Assembly: GCA_021372775.1 (NCBI GenBank)
Contig: JAJFTU010000225.1
Span: 1 to 56,590, forward strand
Origin: a bacterium
Lineage (GTDB): Bacteria; Acidobacteriota; Polarisedimenticolia; J045
Direction: 5' to 3'
Length of the DNA stretch: 56,590 nt
The translations under genes and the position numbers were made by a program. Of this stretch, positions 54,451 through 56,590 are shown in pieces. The notes under the pieces were generated by a model that saw only the letters and a list, made by a program, of their open reading frames with translations, was not told where the DNA came from and made no database searches. How positions within the stretch are numbered: position 1 is the first letter of the stretch; each line of letters begins with the position of its first letter.

Positions 54451-55887
54451 TTGCCCCAGAACGAACCGATTCTCGCCCCCTTCGACGCGCTGCTGCGCGC
54501 CGCGCCGACCAAAACGATCGTGTCCGGCGAGGGGCGCCGCGCCTCCGCGTCCGACCTCGACGCGCTGGCCCGGGCGGCGGCCGGGGCGCGGACGCTCGCG
54601 CCGCCGCGCGGAACGCTCGTGGCGATGGCCGCGCCGGACGGGCCGGGTTTCCTCGCGGCGCTGCTCGCCCTGCTGCGGCTCGGCTGTCCCGTCGTGCTGC
54701 TCGACGCCTGGTCGCCGGCGGCGGAACGACGCCGGATCGGGACCGCCCTGGGCGCGGCCGCGCTTCTCGAATGCACGACGCCTTGGCCGTCGGGCCCGTC
54801 GTCCTTCGTCTGGACCGCGCTGCCGACGGCGGCGCCGGCGGTCCTCGAGGACGTCGCGGTGGTCAAGCTGACCTCCGGCTCGACCGGCGCGCCGCGCGGC
54901 GTCGCCGCCTCGGCCGCGGCGCTCGCGGCCGACGACGACGACCTTTGGCGGACGATGGGGCTCGCCGACGACGACCGGCTGCTCTCCGCGGTGCCGCTCG
55001 GCCACTCCTACGGCCTGTCGAGCCTGACGCTGCCGGCCCTCCGCCGCGGCGCGCCGCTCCTTCTCCCGACCCCCGGCAGTCCGTTCGCCGCGCTCGACGC
55101 GGCGGAGCGGGATGGGGCGACGTTCTTCCCGACGACCCCGGCGTGGGTCGGCGGGCTGCTGCGCCTCTCCTCGCCGCCGGAGTGGCCGGAGACGCTCCGC
55201 CTGACGATCTCGGCCGGCGCGCCGCTCTCGCCGGAGGTCGCGTCCCGTTTCCGCGAGGCCTTCGGCCGCCCGATCCACACGTTCTACGGCTCGTCGGAGT
55301 GCGGCGGAATCTGCTACGACCGCGCCGGCGACGCCGCGGAGCGCGGCACGGTCGGCGCGCCGGTGGACGGCGTGCGGATCGAGGTCGTGCCGCTCGAACG
55401 GGGCGGGGCGGGGAAGGCGGGGGCGGTCCACGTCCGCTCGGCCGCGGTCTGCGGCGGCTACTGGCCGCACCCCGATCCGCGCCTCGAAGGCGGCCGGTTC
55501 GTCGCCGGCGACCTCGGCCGCTGGGAAGGGGAGGAGCTGGCGCTCGAGGGGCGGGTGGACGACCTGCTCAACGTGCACGGCAAGAAGGTCTCGCCGCGCG
55601 AGGTCGAGGCGACGATCCGCGAGCTGCCGGGGGTCGAGGACGTCGTCGTCTTCGGCGCGCCGCACGCCGTGGCCGGGCACGTCGTCTGCGCCGCCGTGGC
55701 CGCCGACCCGGCGCGCCTGCGCCCCGACGAGATCGCGCTCCACTGCCGCGCGCGCCTCGCCGCGCACAAGCGGCCGCGCGGCGTCTTCGTGCTCGCGGAA
55801 CTGCCGCGCACGCCGCGCGGCAAGATCGACCGCGCCGCGCTCCTTTCGCTCGGCGCGCCGCTCGTCGCGGCCGACCGCGACGCGTAG
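54451..55887 (+). CDS. Acyl/aryl-AMP ligase (ANL superfamily)
   Basis: 478 residues from TTG, which has GAGG 7 bp upstream and lies just downstream of the -10. Adenylation motifs: LTSGSTGAPRGV (A3), YGSSECGG (A5), GDLGRW (A7), GRVDDLLNVHGKKVSPREVE (A8) and RTPRGKIDR with the catalytic Lys (A10). It should activate the hydroxybenzoate made by the chorismatase, or a fatty acid, as the starter of the polyene. The opening part is Ala-rich and shorter than in typical acyl-CoA synthetases. It is divergent from the KS operon across 122 bp. Confidence 0.88.
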   Translation: MPQNEPILAPFDALLRAAPTKTIVSGEGRRASASDLDALARAAAGARTLAPPRGTLVAMAAPDGPGFLAALLALLRLGCPVVLLDAWSPAAERRRIGTALGAAALLECTTPWPSGPSSFVWTALPTAAPAVLEDVAVVKLTSGSTGAPRGVAASAAALAADDDDLWRTMGLADDDRLLSAVPLGHSYGLSSLTLPALRRGAPLLLPTPGSPFAALDAAERDGATFFPTTPAWVGGLLRLSSPPEWPETLRLTISAGAPLSPEVASRFREAFGRPIHTFYGSSECGGICYDRAGDAAERGTVGAPVDGVRIEVVPLERGGAGKAGAVHVRSAAVCGGYWPHPDPRLEGGRFVAGDLGRWEGEELALEGRVDDLLNVHGKKVSPREVEATIRELPGVEDVVVFGAPHAVAGHVVCAAVAADPARLRPDEIALHCRARLAAHKRPRGVFVLAELPRTPRGKIDRAALLSLGAPLVAADRDA

Positions 55888-55900
55888 CGGAGAACCGGCC

Positions 55901-56590
55901 GTGACCGCGAAGGAGCGGGCCCCGCTCTCGTCGTTCGTCGCCCTCTCGCTGGCGGGGCACGTCGCGGGGCTCGGCGCGCTCGCCGCGGCGCCGCGGCTCT
56001 GGCCGTGGTGCGTCGCCGCGCTCGCCGCCGACCACGTCGCGCTCAACGCGGCCGGCCTGCTGCCGCGCGCGCGGCTGCTCGGCCCGAACCTCGTCCGCCT
56101 GCCGCGGGAGGAGGCGGCGCGCGGGCGCGTGGCGCTGACGTTCGACGACGGCCCCGATCCGGAGGTCACGCCGCGCGTGCTCGACCTGCTCGACGCCCGC
56201 GGAGCGAAGGGGACGTTCTTCGTGATCGGCGAACGCGCGGCGCGGCGCCCCGACCTCGTGCGCGAGATCGCGGCGCGCGGCCACGCGCTCGGCAACCACA
56301 CCTGGTCCCATCCGGTCGGCTTCTACTTCCTCGCGCCGCGGCGGATCGCGCGCGAGATCGACGACGTGCAGCGCCTCGTCGCGGAGCTGTGCGGCGCCGC
56401 GCCGCGCCACTTCCGCGCGCCGGCGGGAATCCGCAGCGCGCTGCTCGAACCGCTCCTCGCGCGCCGCGGGATGACGCTCGCGACGTGGACCCGCCGCGGC
56501 TTCGACGCGGCGTGCGGCGATCCGCGGACCGTCGCGCGGCGCCTGCTGCGCGGCCTCGCCGCGGGAGACTTGCTCTTGCTGCACGACGGC
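55901..56590 (+). CDS. Polysaccharide deacetylase (NodB family), 3' end beyond window
   Basis: At least 230 residues from GTG. It has an N-terminal hydrophobic stretch (LAGHVAGLGALAAAPRLWPWC) and the NodB motifs VALTFDDGPDP (Asp pair), GNHTWSHP (HxxxH), FRAPAG and LLLHDG at the window edge. All metal-binding residues visible so far are intact. It follows the AMP ligase by 13 bp with GGAGAA upstream, so it belongs to the same operon. Why a deacetylase is in a pigment cluster is unclear; it may edit a glycan or lipid headgroup. Confidence 0.88.
   Translation, partial: MTAKERAPLSSFVALSLAGHVAGLGALAAAPRLWPWCVAALAADHVALNAAGLLPRARLLGPNLVRLPREEAARGRVALTFDDGPDPEVTPRVLDLLDARGAKGTFFVIGERAARRPDLVREIAARGHALGNHTWSHPVGFYFLAPRRIAREIDDVQRLVAELCGAAPRHFRAPAGIRSALLEPLLARRGMTLATWTRRGFDAACGDPRTVARRLLRGLAAGDLLLLHDG

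Overview
The window is about 56.6 kb of very GC-rich bacterial chromosome containing the replication-origin neighbourhood. Around a divergent point near 24 kb, dnaA, dnaN, recF, gyrB, gyrA and a transaldolase run leftwards. rpmH, rnpA, yidD, yidC and jag run rightwards, and mnmE, rsmG, mnmG, parA, parB and a bactofilin lie about 13 to 23 kb further right. Paired chain-length factor and ketosynthase genes, many Tat-like signals, a bactofilin next to parAB, PilZ and roadblock signalling proteins suggest a Gram-negative organism, perhaps Acidobacteriota or Myxococcota-like. That taxonomic guess is inference; no rRNA or tRNA gene was seen.

Left part. Positions 1-5448 are a leftward exopolysaccharide operon with 1-4 bp overlaps or gaps: Wzz-type chain-length protein, separate BY-type tyrosine kinase, family-2 glycosyltransferase, ATP-grasp ligase, low-molecular-weight tyrosine phosphatase, and a truncated GT-B-like glycosyltransferase. 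Positions 5855-10616 are a rightward signalling cassette: roadblock/LC7 protein, ParA/MinD-type ATPase, acidic 12-residue-repeat protein with a roadblock-like end, histidine kinase, and response regulator with DUF4388 and roadblock domains. Positions 10882-14140 hold an XPB-helicase-like protein with every catalytic motif changed, a DUF790/Bax1-like protein with altered nuclease residues, and an FRG-domain protein.

Centre. Positions 14213-23806 carry transaldolase and the gyrA-gyrB-recF-dnaN-dnaA group, with six DnaA-box-like sites between dnaN and dnaA as the best oriC candidate. The rpmH operon has a near-consensus promoter and ends in two strong terminators at the convergence with pepQ. 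A permease and a spermidine-synthase-like membrane fusion follow. Positions 33133-40174 form a leftward AmmeMemoRadiSam operon (radical SAM, MEMO-AMMECR1 fusion, two DUF362 proteins, a NapH/NapG-like polyferredoxin and a membrane-anchored protein). Almost every product has an export signal, which suggests an extracytoplasmic version of this poorly understood system.

Right part. mnmE is followed by an 820 bp repeat island without credible genes, then rsmG-mnmG, three perfect parS sites, parA-parB-bactofilin, mutY and a PilZ protein. From 49081 to the end is the edge of an aryl-polyene-like (xanthomonadin-type) pigment cluster: FkbO/Hyg5-type chorismatase, FabG-like reductase, glycosyltransferase, chain-length factor, ketosynthase, aryl-AMP ligase and a polysaccharide deacetylase cut by the window end. 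A second, degenerate parS-like cluster lies at 50073-50184. Dispersed paired palindromes (13 bp units exactly 21 bp apart) occur at four places near gene 3' ends.
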